Positions 17,105 through 25,185 of a DNA stretch of 64,000 nucleotides are shown here, piece by piece. A program made the translations under genes and the position numbers. The notes beneath the pieces were generated by a model. It was not told where the DNA came from. It did not search any database and saw nothing but the letters and a program-made list of their open reading frames with translations. Location of the stretch: assembly GCA_947630135.1 (NCBI GenBank), contig CANRGH010000007.1:1-64000 (forward strand). The letters run 5' to 3'. Positions within the stretch are counted from its first letter, which is position 1. Each line of letters opens with the position of its first letter. The DNA is from an uncultured Monoglobus sp. (GTDB lineage: Bacteria; Bacillota; Clostridia; Monoglobales; Monoglobaceae).

Positions 17105-18634
17105 TTATTTGAGTATTTCCGCAACCTTGGCGAACTGTGGCTTTAAGGCTTGGTAGATGCCGCGGTATACGGGAAAGTATTTTTTGTAGGTCTCAACGTT
17201 TTCGGGGATCGGCTTTATCGTGTCCTTAACGCTGATCACGGCCTCGCAGGCCTCGGGAACGCTTTTGTATATTCCCGCGCCGACCGCCGCGAGCAGCGCG
17301 ACGCCGAGCGCCGGGCCCTCAGAAACGTTTATCGTGTTGATGTCGCAGTCAAACATGTCGGCCTGCATCTGGCGCCACAGCTTGCTCTTGCCGCCACCGC
17401 CCGACGCGCGCACCTCGGAGGTGTCAACACCCATGCCGCGGATTATGTCAAGGCAGTCGTTCAGACTGTAGGCGACGCCCTCCATGACGGCGCGCAGCAT
17501 GTCGTATTTGTTGTGCCGCGCCGACAAGCCGAAGAACACGCCCTTTGCTGCCGGGTCGTTTATCGGGCTCCTTTCGCCCATCATGTAGGGCAGATAGATC
17601 AGGCCCTCGCATCCGGGAGCCACCCTGGCGGCCTGCTGATCCATTATGTAATATGGGTCGGCGCCCATGCCCTCGGCGGCGTCCATTTCGGCGTGACAGA
17701 AATTGTCGCGGTACCATTTGAGCGACAGGCCCGCGCCCTGGGTGCAGCCCATAACGTGCCACTTTCCGGGAACCGCGTGGCAGAGGATATGCATTCTGCC
17801 GCCCTTGTCGATCTCAAGATTGTCCATGTGGGCGAACACAACGCCCGAGGTTCCGATCGTGGATGAGATAATTCCGGGCTTTACTATTCCGTTGCCCACG
17901 GCGCCCGCGGCCTGGTCGCCCGCGCCGCCAACAACGATCGTGCCTTCCTTGAGGCCGCTCAGTTCCGCCGCTTCAGCGCGGACCGTGCCGGTGACTTCGC
18001 ATGACTCGTACATTTTGCCGAGCAGGCTCTTGTCAATGTTCAGCTTTTTGAGTATCTCGTCTGACCAGCAGCGGTTTTTAATGTCCATGAGCTGCATTCC
18101 GCTGGCGTCCGACACCTCGGTGGCGAATTCGCCGGTCAGCTTGTATCTTATGTAATCCTTGGGAAGCAGTATCTTCGCGGTTTTGGCATAAAGCTCGGGC
18201 TCGTTTTTCTGGACCCACAGGATCTTTGCCGCCGTGAAGCCCGTTATCGCGGAGCTGCCGGTTATCTCGATCAGCTTGTCTCTGCCGATTTTTTCGGTCA
18301 GCTCGTCGGCCTCGGCGGTGGTTCTCTGATCGCACCAGATGATAGACTTGCGCAGCACGTTTCCGTCCTTGTCAAGCATAACAAGGCCGTGCATTTGGCC
18401 CGAAAGGCCCACGCCCTTGATGTCGGCCGGGTCAACGCCCGACATCTCAATAACAGCCTTGACGCTCGAATATGTGGCGTGCCACCAATCCTCGGGATCC
18501 TGCTCCGCCCAGCCTATCTTCGGCTGATAGAGCGGGTATTCCACAAGATAGCTCGCCATTACCGTGCCTTTTTCGTCGAACAGAACCGTCTTGGTGCCGC
18601 TGGTTCCGATATCGACGCCTACAACATATCTCAT
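17105..18634 (-). CDS. xylB: Xylulokinase (FGGY family)
   Basis: A 509-residue FGGY carbohydrate kinase. It opens MRYVVGVDIGTSGTKTVLFD and has GVGLSGQMHGLVMLDKDGNV, IIWCDQRTTAEADEL and the C-terminal ASGGGGKSKLWRQMQADMF, all characteristic of xylulokinase. It converts D-xylulose to D-xylulose 5-phosphate, feeding the pentose phosphate pathway. The ATG at 18634 has AAAGGAG upstream. The open frame continues further upstream but without a better start. It has its own promoter, and xylose isomerase is not nearby. Confidence 0.93.
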   Translation of the reverse strand: MRYVVGVDIGTSGTKTVLFDEKGTVMASYLVEYPLYQPKIGWAEQDPEDWWHATYSSVKAVIEMSGVDPADIKGVGLSGQMHGLVMLDKDGNVLRKSIIWCDQRTTAEADELTEKIGRDKLIEITGSSAITGFTAAKILWVQKNEPELYAKTAKILLPKDYIRYKLTGEFATEVSDASGMQLMDIKNRCWSDEILKKLNIDKSLLGKMYESCEVTGTVRAEAAELSGLKEGTIVVGGAGDQAAGAVGNGIVKPGIISSTIGTSGVVFAHMDNLEIDKGGRMHILCHAVPGKWHVMGCTQGAGLSLKWYRDNFCHAEMDAAEGMGADPYYIMDQQAARVAPGCEGLIYLPYMMGERSPINDPAAKGVFFGLSARHNKYDMLRAVMEGVAYSLNDCLDIIRGMGVDTSEVRASGGGGKSKLWRQMQADMFDCDINTINVSEGPALGVALLAAVGAGIYKSVPEACEAVISVKDTIKPIPENVETYKKYFPVYRGIYQALKPQFAKVAEILK

Positions 18635-18676
18635 TTCAAACACTCCTTTATAGTTTAAACTTTGTTTTCCGATATA

Positions 18677-18705
18677 AATATAACACATCGGTTCACGTTT
18701 TGCAA
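18677..18705 (-). promoter_or_regulatory. Promoter of the xylulokinase gene
   Basis: On the minus strand TTGCAA (18705-18700) and TATATT (18682-18677) are spaced by 17 bp, about 45 bp upstream of the ATG. The -35 overlaps the 3' edge of the neighbouring DUF4160 gene. Confidence 0.6.
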
Positions 18706-18710
18706 TAATT

Positions 18711-18989
18711 TTAGCAATAAAAATTGATTTTATCGGTAACAAAAAACTTCTTCCATTCAATGCATATCAAATAGAACTGGGCCGATATAAATTCAAGCAG
18801 CTCATTTAATTCTTTCTGTGGAATATTGCTTCCGTTGCTTGCGAGAACGCAGCCGCCGGTGCTTGTAAGCCATACTTTTGTGCTGTTTGGCCCGGGTTTG
18901 CCTTTTGCGATATGCACATGAATTGGCTCGCCGAATTCGTTAGACCAAAAAAATATTTTGTAACCGCTTACTGTAAACAGATTAGGCAA
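18711..18989 (-). CDS. DUF4160 domain protein
   Basis: A 92-residue protein from a TTG start (18989) with GGAGG correctly spaced upstream. It begins MPNLFTVSGYKIFFWSNEFG and has EPIHVHIAKG, the recognisable DUF4160 core. DUF4160 genes often sit in two-gene units and are suspected toxin-antitoxin-like partners. Function is unproven. It overlaps the preceding gene by 8 nt, so the two are coupled. Confidence 0.75.
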   Translation of the reverse strand: MPNLFTVSGYKIFFWSNEFGEPIHVHIAKGKPGPNSTKVWLTSTGGCVLASNGSNIPQKELNELLEFISAQFYLICIEWKKFFVTDKINFYC

Positions 18990-19251
18990 TGTTAATACCT
19001 CCGCTCGCTGCGTATTTATATAACAGATGCGCGTTGCTGTGAAGTAAATTTTCAAACATTTCTATTTCGCTGTCCGAATATCCGTTTTTGTATATCCAAT
19101 TGTAATCGGGAAGCTCGCATCTGGCAGAGTCAAATCCGTTATCCGTAGGCCGCTCGAAATGCACAAGCACCTTTTTCTTTCCGCCATCGTCAATGATCTG
19201 TGAGTGGACGATTTCAGTTTCGTCAGAGAGAGTCATGTAAGGATACATCAT
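18982..19251 (-). CDS. Small conserved protein paired with DUF4160, unidentified
   Basis: An 89-residue soluble protein starting MMYPYMTLSDETEIVHSQII, with GGAGG 9 nt upstream of the ATG at 19251. It is acidic and has no membrane segment or motif I can name. In similar pairs the DUF4160 partner is often a DUF2442 protein, but this one is not clearly DUF2442. It ends inside the start of the DUF4160 gene. Confidence 0.7.
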   Translation of the reverse strand: MMYPYMTLSDETEIVHSQIIDDGGKKKVLVHFERPTDNGFDSARCELPDYNWIYKNGYSDSEIEMFENLLHSNAHLLYKYAASGGINIA

Positions 19252-19367
19252 ATATATCAACCTCCGTTATGCTTGTATTATATCATATTTTTTTCATCAA
19301 ATCAATATCCGAATTAAATTAAATGGGAAGGCATATGTTTTATTATATCGTGCTTGGAGGTGGTTTT

Positions 19368-20483
19368 ATGAAATGGCTCAGGGGCGCGGTTATGGTCGGG
19401 CTCTGCTATCTTATCCTATGCCTCGGCATGAGCCCCGAAAGGTGCATGTCCGCGGCAGCCGAGGCGCTGAGCCTGTGCGTGACCTCGGTAATCCCCGCGC
19501 TGTTCCCGTTTTTTGTGTGCAGCTCGCTTCTGGTGGCTCTCGGCGGGGCCGAGATCTGCGGCAGGGCGCTCAGCGGAATTATGCGCCCTGTATTCAAAGT
19601 CGGCGGCTCGGGAGCCTTGGCCTTGGTTCTGGGGATCGTCAGCGGCTATCCGGTCGGCGCGGGCTGCGCGGCGGAGCTCTATAACTCCGGCAGGATATCC
19701 AAATCGGAGGCGGAGCGGCTCCTGGGCTTTTGCAACAACTCGGGGCCGCTGTTTATAATCGGCACGGTCGGCTTCGCGTTAAGCGGAAGCGCGCGTCTCG
19801 GCGGAGTTTTGTATCTGATCCACATCGCCTCGGCTCTCGCGGCGGGTGTTATCCTGGCGCGGTTCGTTCGGGATGAGTCCCCGGTGATAACTCCCGTGAT
19901 CAGCGAGGGAAAAAAGCCGCCTGCGGTGCGGTTGGCCTCGGCCTTCGGGAACGCCGTGTCAAAGGCCGTTGTCACCGTTTTGAACGTGTGCGGATTTGTG
20001 GTGTTTTTCAAGGTGCTGGAGCGCGCAATTCCGGATTTCGGCGGACGTGTGTTCCTTGACTCGCTGCTTGAGATAACCGGAGGTACGGCAGAGCTGTCAA
20101 AAACCGCGCTCGCGCCGACGCTTAAGCTTTCGCTTATCTCGATGTTTTTGGCGTTTTCCGGGCTCTCGGTGTTTTTTCAGACCGCGTCGATCCTTGAGGG
20201 AAGCGGACTCTCGATGAAGTATTATGTCGTGGGCAAGCTCATCCACGGCGCTCTGGCGTTTTTGATCTCAATGGCCGCTTTGCCGCTTTTGAGTGTCGGC
20301 GCAGGCTGGGCGGGCGCTTTTGTCCCGGGCCCGAGTATGTCAGAATACTCGATGTATCTGTATGCAATGCCCGATCTTGACCTTAAGCGGTACCTGATTT
20401 TGGTTGCGGGCGAGGTGGTCTGGTGCGGGCTTATCGTGGGCGGACTGTGGCTCGCCGCGAAGCTTATTCCCGAAAGCGATTGA
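19368..20483 (+). CDS. ylbJ: YlbJ-like sporulation membrane protein (nucleoside-recognition fold)
   Basis: About 371 residues with eight or so hydrophobic segments and the Gly-rich motifs IVSGYPVGAGCAAELYNSG and LLGFCNNSGPLFIIGTVG found in YlbJ. YlbJ homologues are integral membrane proteins needed for normal spore cortex formation in Bacillus. The start at 19368 has GGAGG seven bases upstream; the in-frame ATG at 19323 lacks one. It is a single gene, divergent from the DUF4160 pair. Confidence 0.85.
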   Translation: MKWLRGAVMVGLCYLILCLGMSPERCMSAAAEALSLCVTSVIPALFPFFVCSSLLVALGGAEICGRALSGIMRPVFKVGGSGALALVLGIVSGYPVGAGCAAELYNSGRISKSEAERLLGFCNNSGPLFIIGTVGFALSGSARLGGVLYLIHIASALAAGVILARFVRDESPVITPVISEGKKPPAVRLASAFGNAVSKAVVTVLNVCGFVVFFKVLERAIPDFGGRVFLDSLLEITGGTAELSKTALAPTLKLSLISMFLAFSGLSVFFQTASILEGSGLSMKYYVVGKLIHGALAFLISMAALPLLSVGAGWAGAFVPGPSMSEYSMYLYAMPDLDLKRYLILVAGEVVWCGLIVGGLWLAAKLIPESD

Positions 20484-20508
20484 CATAGCGGCTCTCGTGT
20501 GATAAAAT
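20480..20508 (+). promoter_or_regulatory. Promoter of the small DUF6472-type gene
   Basis: TTGACA (20480-20485) overlaps the ylbJ stop codon and is followed by TAAAAT (20503-20508) after 17 bp, so the small gene can be read independently of ylbJ. Confidence 0.65.
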
Positions 20509-20547
20509 CGAGATCATAAAGCAGAAACATTGGAAGGAGCGGGGCCT

Positions 20548-20724
20548 ATGAGCAGCAAGTGCGAGGAATGTGCGTATTACGATTATGATGAGGATTACGA
20601 GGAGTATGTCTGCGCGGCGGATATGGACGAGGACGATATGGCGAAAATAATGTCGGGACGGTACAGGGAATGTCCCTTTTACCGTCCCGGTGATGATTAT
20701 CTTATTGTCAGGAAACAGAACTGA
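20548..20724 (+). CDS. Small acidic Cys-containing protein (DUF6472-like)
   Basis: A 58-residue protein starting MSSKCEECAYYDYDEDYEEY, with cysteines at 5, 8, 18 and 35, a run of acidic and tyrosine residues, and an ending of RECPFYRPGDDYLIVRKQN. It resembles small clostridial proteins called DUF6472, which may bind a metal by their cysteines. A well-placed AGGAG precedes the ATG. Its coding sequence contains a strong inverted repeat (20655-20688). It ends one base before the stop of the opposing PAS gene. Confidence 0.75.
   Translation: MSSKCEECAYYDYDEDYEEYVCAADMDEDDMAKIMSGRYRECPFYRPGDDYLIVRKQN
20655..20688. repeat. Perfect inverted repeat within the small DUF6472-like gene
   Basis: GGGACGGTA (20655-20663) pairs with TACCGTCCC (20680-20688), and inside that AGGGA (20665-20669) pairs with TCCCT (20673-20677). 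It encodes SGRYRECPFYRPG on the plus strand. No T-tract flanks it, so it is not an ordinary terminator, although it lies where one would be expected between the two converging genes. Confidence 0.7.
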
Positions 20725-20725
20725 G

Positions 20726-21100
20726 TCAGCCCAGATCATACATTTTCATGGTTTCCTTGTCTCGGTACTCGTGCTTTTCATAGTAGCCGATCAGATTTTT
20801 GTTTTCGTCTCTTAAGGCTACCATGTACACGTCCTTGTTTTCCTTGACGTTGTGGAAGGTATAAACAATGTCTTTGTTGCTGTCCGATTTAAAGCGGTCG
20901 ACCACTTTTTTGATCGCCTCGCGTGATTTGGGGCTGTGGCAGTCGAGCACGCTTTTGCCGACCAGAGCTGATCCGCCGTGCTTTGAGTAACGCTCCGCGG
21001 CGGCGGGGTTCATGTAGATTATCGTGTGCTGCGTGTCGCAGACAACGACCGCGCATCTGTCTTGGTCGATTATGCTTTTGAAATATGGTAAGAGGTCCAT
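20726..21100 (-). CDS. Single PAS-domain protein
   Basis: A 124-residue protein that is essentially one PAS domain, starting MDLLPYFKSIIDQDRCAVVV. It has the PAS core IIYMNPAAAERYSKHGG, LVGKSVLDCHSP and a final beta strand region VALRDENKNLIGYYEKHEY. There is no output domain, so it would sense a ligand or redox state and act through a partner. The SD is AAAGGAG. It stands alone on the minus strand. Confidence 0.8.
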   Translation of the reverse strand: MDLLPYFKSIIDQDRCAVVVCDTQHTIIYMNPAAAERYSKHGGSALVGKSVLDCHSPKSREAIKKVVDRFKSDSNKDIVYTFHNVKENKDVYMVALRDENKNLIGYYEKHEYRDKETMKMYDLG

Positions 21101-21165
21101 GTTGTCTCCTTTCCGGTTGATTTTTTATTTAAAATATTTCTTCGTCTCCGTCCGCGGAGGCGGTT

Positions 21166-22878
21166 TTATTCTATGGTCACGGTTCTTGTCTCACCGTCCC
21201 ATGAGACGGCGCGGGCCAAGGCCTCGCTCACCGCGCGGAGCGGCACCATTGTGAAGCCGTCGTCAAGCTCCGCGGGAGCGTCAAGAGTGATTTCTTCATC
21301 GTTTTTCAGCATTGTGTCGTCATTTATTTTGAGAATTATCGTGTCATCGCCGTTTGAGGCGGTGACAGTTTTTTCGTTTCCGTCCCATTCAACTTCGCAG
21401 CCGAGCGCCTCGAACACGGCGCGCATCGGAACCAGCACGCGGTCGTTCACTATCACGGGTGGTTTTTCAAACTCGGGCTCCTCGCCGTCGATAAAGACGT
21501 GCACGGCGGTTTTGAAGCCGATTTCATAGTCAACGCTGTCAAGCTCCGCGCCGCCCGAAAGCTTTTTTACCGTAAGGGTGTGCCGCCCGGGAGTCAGATT
21601 TTCGCCGCTTAGCGTGAAGGAGTAGGGCGGATAGCTGCTTTCAAAAACCTCCTCGCCGTCGATCAGATATTTCACTGTGAGGTACAGCGCCTTCGGCTCA
21701 TAGGCGTAGGCGGAAAGGTTGAGCGGAGTTTCGAGCTCCGTATCATCCATCTCGACAAACTCGATCGGCGAGCTGCCGGGATATTCGAGAATGAAGGGCG
21801 GCTTGTTCACCGCCTGCTTCACCGCGGCCGAGAGCACCGGCACATTCGCAAGACGGTACTGATAATAGTCGCTGTCAACATTGCGGTTAAAGCAGATGTA
21901 TATTTTGATCTCGGGACAGACGCGCGGCAGCTCGTAATAATAGCGCCTGAGCTGCTGCTCGGCCCAGTTTACAAACTCCATGCCGTCCTTGTATTCGGGC
22001 CTGCCGGGCGTCTCGCCGAAACCGACGCTGCCCTCGGTAATGACATACGGCTTTGTTATGCCGCGCTTGTCCATATAATCAATAAGCGCTTTCGCGCCGA
22101 TGACTGCGTTGCTGTAATCTCCGGCCACGAACGATATGCTGTTAGAATAGCCCGTCTGTTTCGGGTCGCCCTGAAAATACGGCATTACATAAAGGCTCAT
22201 GCCTATCCAGTCAACATACTCGTCGCCCGGGTAGTAGTCGATCAGCCGCAGGTTTACCGAGCCGACGTTGTTGGGCGGCCACACCACCGCGATATTGTCC
22301 TTGGTGTGGGCGTAGTCCGCGACATAGCGGAACAGCTCGACGAAGTTGTCCGGGTCGGTGAAATTATCGTTGATGTTAAACTCTTTCGCGAACACCAGCA
22401 GCACGTCGTCGCCGCCCGCGGACATGTTGTCTATGGTGTTTTTTATGTAATTCGAGTAGTCTTCGGGATCAACGTGCTTGGATTTGAAGGCGCAGTTCCA
22501 GTTATACAGGTGCAGTCTGCCGGTGCGCTCGGGATACGGCGCGATGTCCGCCCGTTCATAGCCGCTCTCGTCGGTGAGGCTTTGGTCGAACCAAAGATAC
22601 TCGGTCTCAAGCGCGTTCGCGATATCGGGATAGGGCGCGTCAAACGGTGTTCCGTGGTACGCGCCGCTTTGGGGCTCAAACATTCCGCCGCGGTAATATC
22701 TGCCCTCGGCGGGAGCCTCGTAATAGACTTTGAGATCCGGCGTGTTGCAGATTTTGCTCATTCTCGCCACATTCTCGCTCATCGCGTCCGCGTAGACAGA
22801 AGCCGGGCACAGCGCGGCCGCCGCGAGAAGCGCGGCGGCGACGAGTTTTGCGGTTTTTTTCAAAAATTTTGTTTTCAT
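21166..22878 (-). CDS. Secreted GH26-like glycoside hydrolase with a C-terminal stalk domain
   Basis: A 570-residue protein. A signal peptide (about 1-31) is followed by a (beta/alpha)8-type domain (about 35-360) with LHLYNWNC, VLLVFAKEFNINDNF, WIGMSLYVMPYFQGD and PYVITEGSVGFGE. The Glu in AKEFN and the Glu in ITEGS would be the acid/base and nucleophile of clan GH-A, closest to GH26 mannanases. A short Ig-like part follows (about 370-460). The C-terminus is a copper-amine-oxidase-N-like stalk domain (VNDRVLVPMRAVFEALGCEV and a second MVPLRAVSEALA). It probably acts on wall or plant polysaccharide. The exact family is uncertain. Confidence 0.65.
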   Translation of the reverse strand: MKTKFLKKTAKLVAAALLAAAALCPASVYADAMSENVARMSKICNTPDLKVYYEAPAEGRYYRGGMFEPQSGAYHGTPFDAPYPDIANALETEYLWFDQSLTDESGYERADIAPYPERTGRLHLYNWNCAFKSKHVDPEDYSNYIKNTIDNMSAGGDDVLLVFAKEFNINDNFTDPDNFVELFRYVADYAHTKDNIAVVWPPNNVGSVNLRLIDYYPGDEYVDWIGMSLYVMPYFQGDPKQTGYSNSISFVAGDYSNAVIGAKALIDYMDKRGITKPYVITEGSVGFGETPGRPEYKDGMEFVNWAEQQLRRYYYELPRVCPEIKIYICFNRNVDSDYYQYRLANVPVLSAAVKQAVNKPPFILEYPGSSPIEFVEMDDTELETPLNLSAYAYEPKALYLTVKYLIDGEEVFESSYPPYSFTLSGENLTPGRHTLTVKKLSGGAELDSVDYEIGFKTAVHVFIDGEEPEFEKPPVIVNDRVLVPMRAVFEALGCEVEWDGNEKTVTASNGDDTIILKINDDTMLKNDEEITLDAPAELDDGFTMVPLRAVSEALARAVSWDGETRTVTIE

Positions 22879-22904
22879 AATAATCCGTACCTCATATATA
22901 AATA

Positions 22905-23651
22905 TTAAACGATTGGTGTCTCAAAATTCTGCGCGGCGTTCATGCGGTTGTCTCTTATGCCGCGGAGATATTCATAGAAGTTCGTCGTGGCCGTGTTCAT
23001 GTATGGCGACAGGAAGATAAATCCTATTCCGAAGGTAACGCAGGATAAAATTATCCAGCCGATAAAGCTAAGATGAAGCTTGAACAGCTCCCACTTGTGC
23101 CCGATCATCATTTCCTTGCTCTGCCTCAGCGCGTCCATCGCGCTTATGTCGTCATTGTCCGCCATGATATAAAACGCCATGGAATATCTGTATGCGGCGA
23201 TTATTCCGGGAATAATAAAGAGCAGCGACCACAGGAACGTGAAAATATTTTTAAGGAGCAGCAACAGGATCGAGCGGCCGAAGGTTCCGCCGCCGCGGGT
23301 GATGCCGCTGAACGTGTCATTGAGAGCGGGCGAACCGCCGCGCACGAACGATAGCAGATAGCGGCATATTCCGTATGTCACGGCGGCGGTCAAAATAAAG
23401 GCCGCGATCTCGCCCACGGACGCCAGAATTGAGAACAGAGTCCTGAACATGATGTACATTGTTGGAACGCGGTTGCTGCCTGTGACAAGACTGCGGGTCG
23501 ACTCGATCGTTGTGCAGATCTGAAGCGGGGTGGTTGTCAGCATGGACACCGCCGCAACCGCCAACGCGGGGATAAGCAGTGCGAGTATCACGGTTCCCCA
23601 TTTGCCGCGAAGCTGGTTTAAGGATAAGTTTTTAAAATCTTTGCTTTTCAT
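22905..23651 (-). CDS. DUF975 family membrane protein
   Basis: A 248-residue protein starting MKSKDFKNLSLNQLRGKWGT, with five or six hydrophobic segments and the family motif FSGITRGGGTFGRSILLLLL. DUF975 proteins are integral membrane proteins of unknown function, common in Firmicutes. The SD AAAGGAG is present. It lies between the GH26-like gene and the divergent spoIIP. Confidence 0.8.
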   Translation of the reverse strand: MKSKDFKNLSLNQLRGKWGTVILALLIPALAVAAVSMLTTTPLQICTTIESTRSLVTGSNRVPTMYIMFRTLFSILASVGEIAAFILTAAVTYGICRYLLSFVRGGSPALNDTFSGITRGGGTFGRSILLLLLKNIFTFLWSLLFIIPGIIAAYRYSMAFYIMADNDDISAMDALRQSKEMMIGHKWELFKLHLSFIGWIILSCVTFGIGFIFLSPYMNTATTNFYEYLRGIRDNRMNAAQNFETPIV

Positions 23652-23806
23652 TAGATAAAACTCCTTTCGGTCATATAATCCAAATCATAACAATAATAAC
23701 ACAGTTTTTTTCTTTTGTCAATTAAGAGGGACCGCGCGTTTTTGTCATAATTCAGTGAGACGGCTAATATATTTAAAAAACATGAGACAAGCGCGGAGGA
23801 AAAAAT

Positions 23807-25042
23807 ATGATCGAAAGAAAATACAGACGGAAAAGAAGACGGCGTTACCGCGCCGTGGTCATTGACGGAAAGAAAATATTCAGAACAACGTTGTTCCTCG
23901 CCGCGACGGGGATAATGATCGGAGTGATCGTCTCCGCTTTCGGCGGCGGAATAAAGACGAGTCCCGAACCGGCGCCTCCGCCCGAAACGGACGCGGCCGA
24001 AATCGCCGCCGAAGCGGACAATGCCGAAACGGAAAGCGCGGGCGTGGAGGATGCGGAAAGCACGGCAGACAGGCTTAAAAGGCTGGCGGCGCTGGCTCTG
24101 GGCTTTGACCCGTTTGTTCCGTCCGGAGCGGTGGCAGCCGAGGTGCGCGGAGCCGAGATAGTGAACAGCTACGGAATAATAGCGGACAAGGACGCGCCCG
24201 CCGCGACTCCCGAACCCACGGCGGAGCCGACGCCCGAGCCGGAGACCGGGGAGAGCGCGGACAGACCCGACATTAAGCCTATTAACGCGGCGCAGAACGC
24301 GAGATATGACGATTACCGGATACGGATCGGGAACGAGACCTCGTACGGGATCGACATAAACGAGATGCTTGCGGCGCCCCTGACATTTGACATGAGCGGC
24401 GAGGGCCCCAAAGTCCTTATAGTCCACACCCACGCCACCGAGGCCTACGCGCCCGAGGGAGCGCAGCAGTACAGCCGCGGCGAGAGCGACCGCAGCATGG
24501 AAACAAGCGAGAATGTGGTAGCGGTCGGAGACGAGGCGGCGCGTATCTTAAACGAGCGCGGGATCGAGACTCTGCACGACACAGCCCTGCACGATTATCC
24601 GTCGTTTAACGGCTCGTACGCCGACGCGCTTGAGAGCACCGAGCAGTACCTGAGTGACTATCCGAGTATTCGGATGGTGCTTGACATCCACCGCGATTCG
24701 GTCGTTTATGACGACGGAACAATGGCCAAGGTCGTGACCGAGATAAACGGAAAAAAGGCGGCGCAGCTCATGTTTGTCGTGGGAACAGACGAGAACGGGC
24801 TGTATAATCCAGACTGGCGCGAAAATATGAAGCTTGCCCTGAAGCTTCAGGAAAAGATCGACGAGCGGTACCCCGATCTGATGCGATATGTGAACCTGCG
24901 CAAGAACCGCTTCAACGGCCACACGACCCGCGGCAGCCTGATAATCGAGGTCGGAACAAGCGGCAACAGCCTCGGCGAGGCGAAATACGGCATTGAGCTT
25001 GCGGTCGAATGTATAGCGGATTTTTTGAACGGACTCAGGTAA
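23807..25042 (+). CDS. spoIIP: SpoIIP, stage II sporulation protein P
   Basis: A 411-residue protein with a basic cytosolic start (residues 1-24), one membrane anchor (about 26-45) and a low-complexity Glu/Ala/Pro linker. The SpoIIP amidase/endopeptidase domain follows (about 185-411): KVLIVHTHATEAYAPEG, MVLDIHRDSVVYDDG and a later TRGSLIIEVGTSGNSLGEA. SpoIIP works with SpoIID and SpoIIM to dissolve septal peptidoglycan at engulfment. The SD GGAGG precedes the ATG. Its presence is the best sign that the host forms spores. Confidence 0.93.
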   Translation: MIERKYRRKRRRRYRAVVIDGKKIFRTTLFLAATGIMIGVIVSAFGGGIKTSPEPAPPPETDAAEIAAEADNAETESAGVEDAESTADRLKRLAALALGFDPFVPSGAVAAEVRGAEIVNSYGIIADKDAPAATPEPTAEPTPEPETGESADRPDIKPINAAQNARYDDYRIRIGNETSYGIDINEMLAAPLTFDMSGEGPKVLIVHTHATEAYAPEGAQQYSRGESDRSMETSENVVAVGDEAARILNERGIETLHDTALHDYPSFNGSYADALESTEQYLSDYPSIRMVLDIHRDSVVYDDGTMAKVVTEINGKKAAQLMFVVGTDENGLYNPDWRENMKLALKLQEKIDERYPDLMRYVNLRKNRFNGHTTRGSLIIEVGTSGNSLGEAKYGIELAVECIADFLNGLR

Positions 25043-25099
25043 TTTGACGTTTTTTACAAATTTGCGCGGCTAAACCCGCATATTTTGTGGATAATATAC

Positions 25100-25128
25100 T
25101 TGAAAAGAATTGGCGTTTCGGCTATAAT
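25100..25128 (+). promoter_or_regulatory. Promoter of murT-gatD
   Basis: TTGAAA (25100-25105) and TATAAT (25123-25128) are 17 bp apart, about 60 bp upstream of the likely murT start. Confidence 0.65.
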
Positions 25129-25185
25129 GTAACATAATCGGAATATTATGTATTTGTGAAAGCAATGCCGAAAGGATTGAATAAA

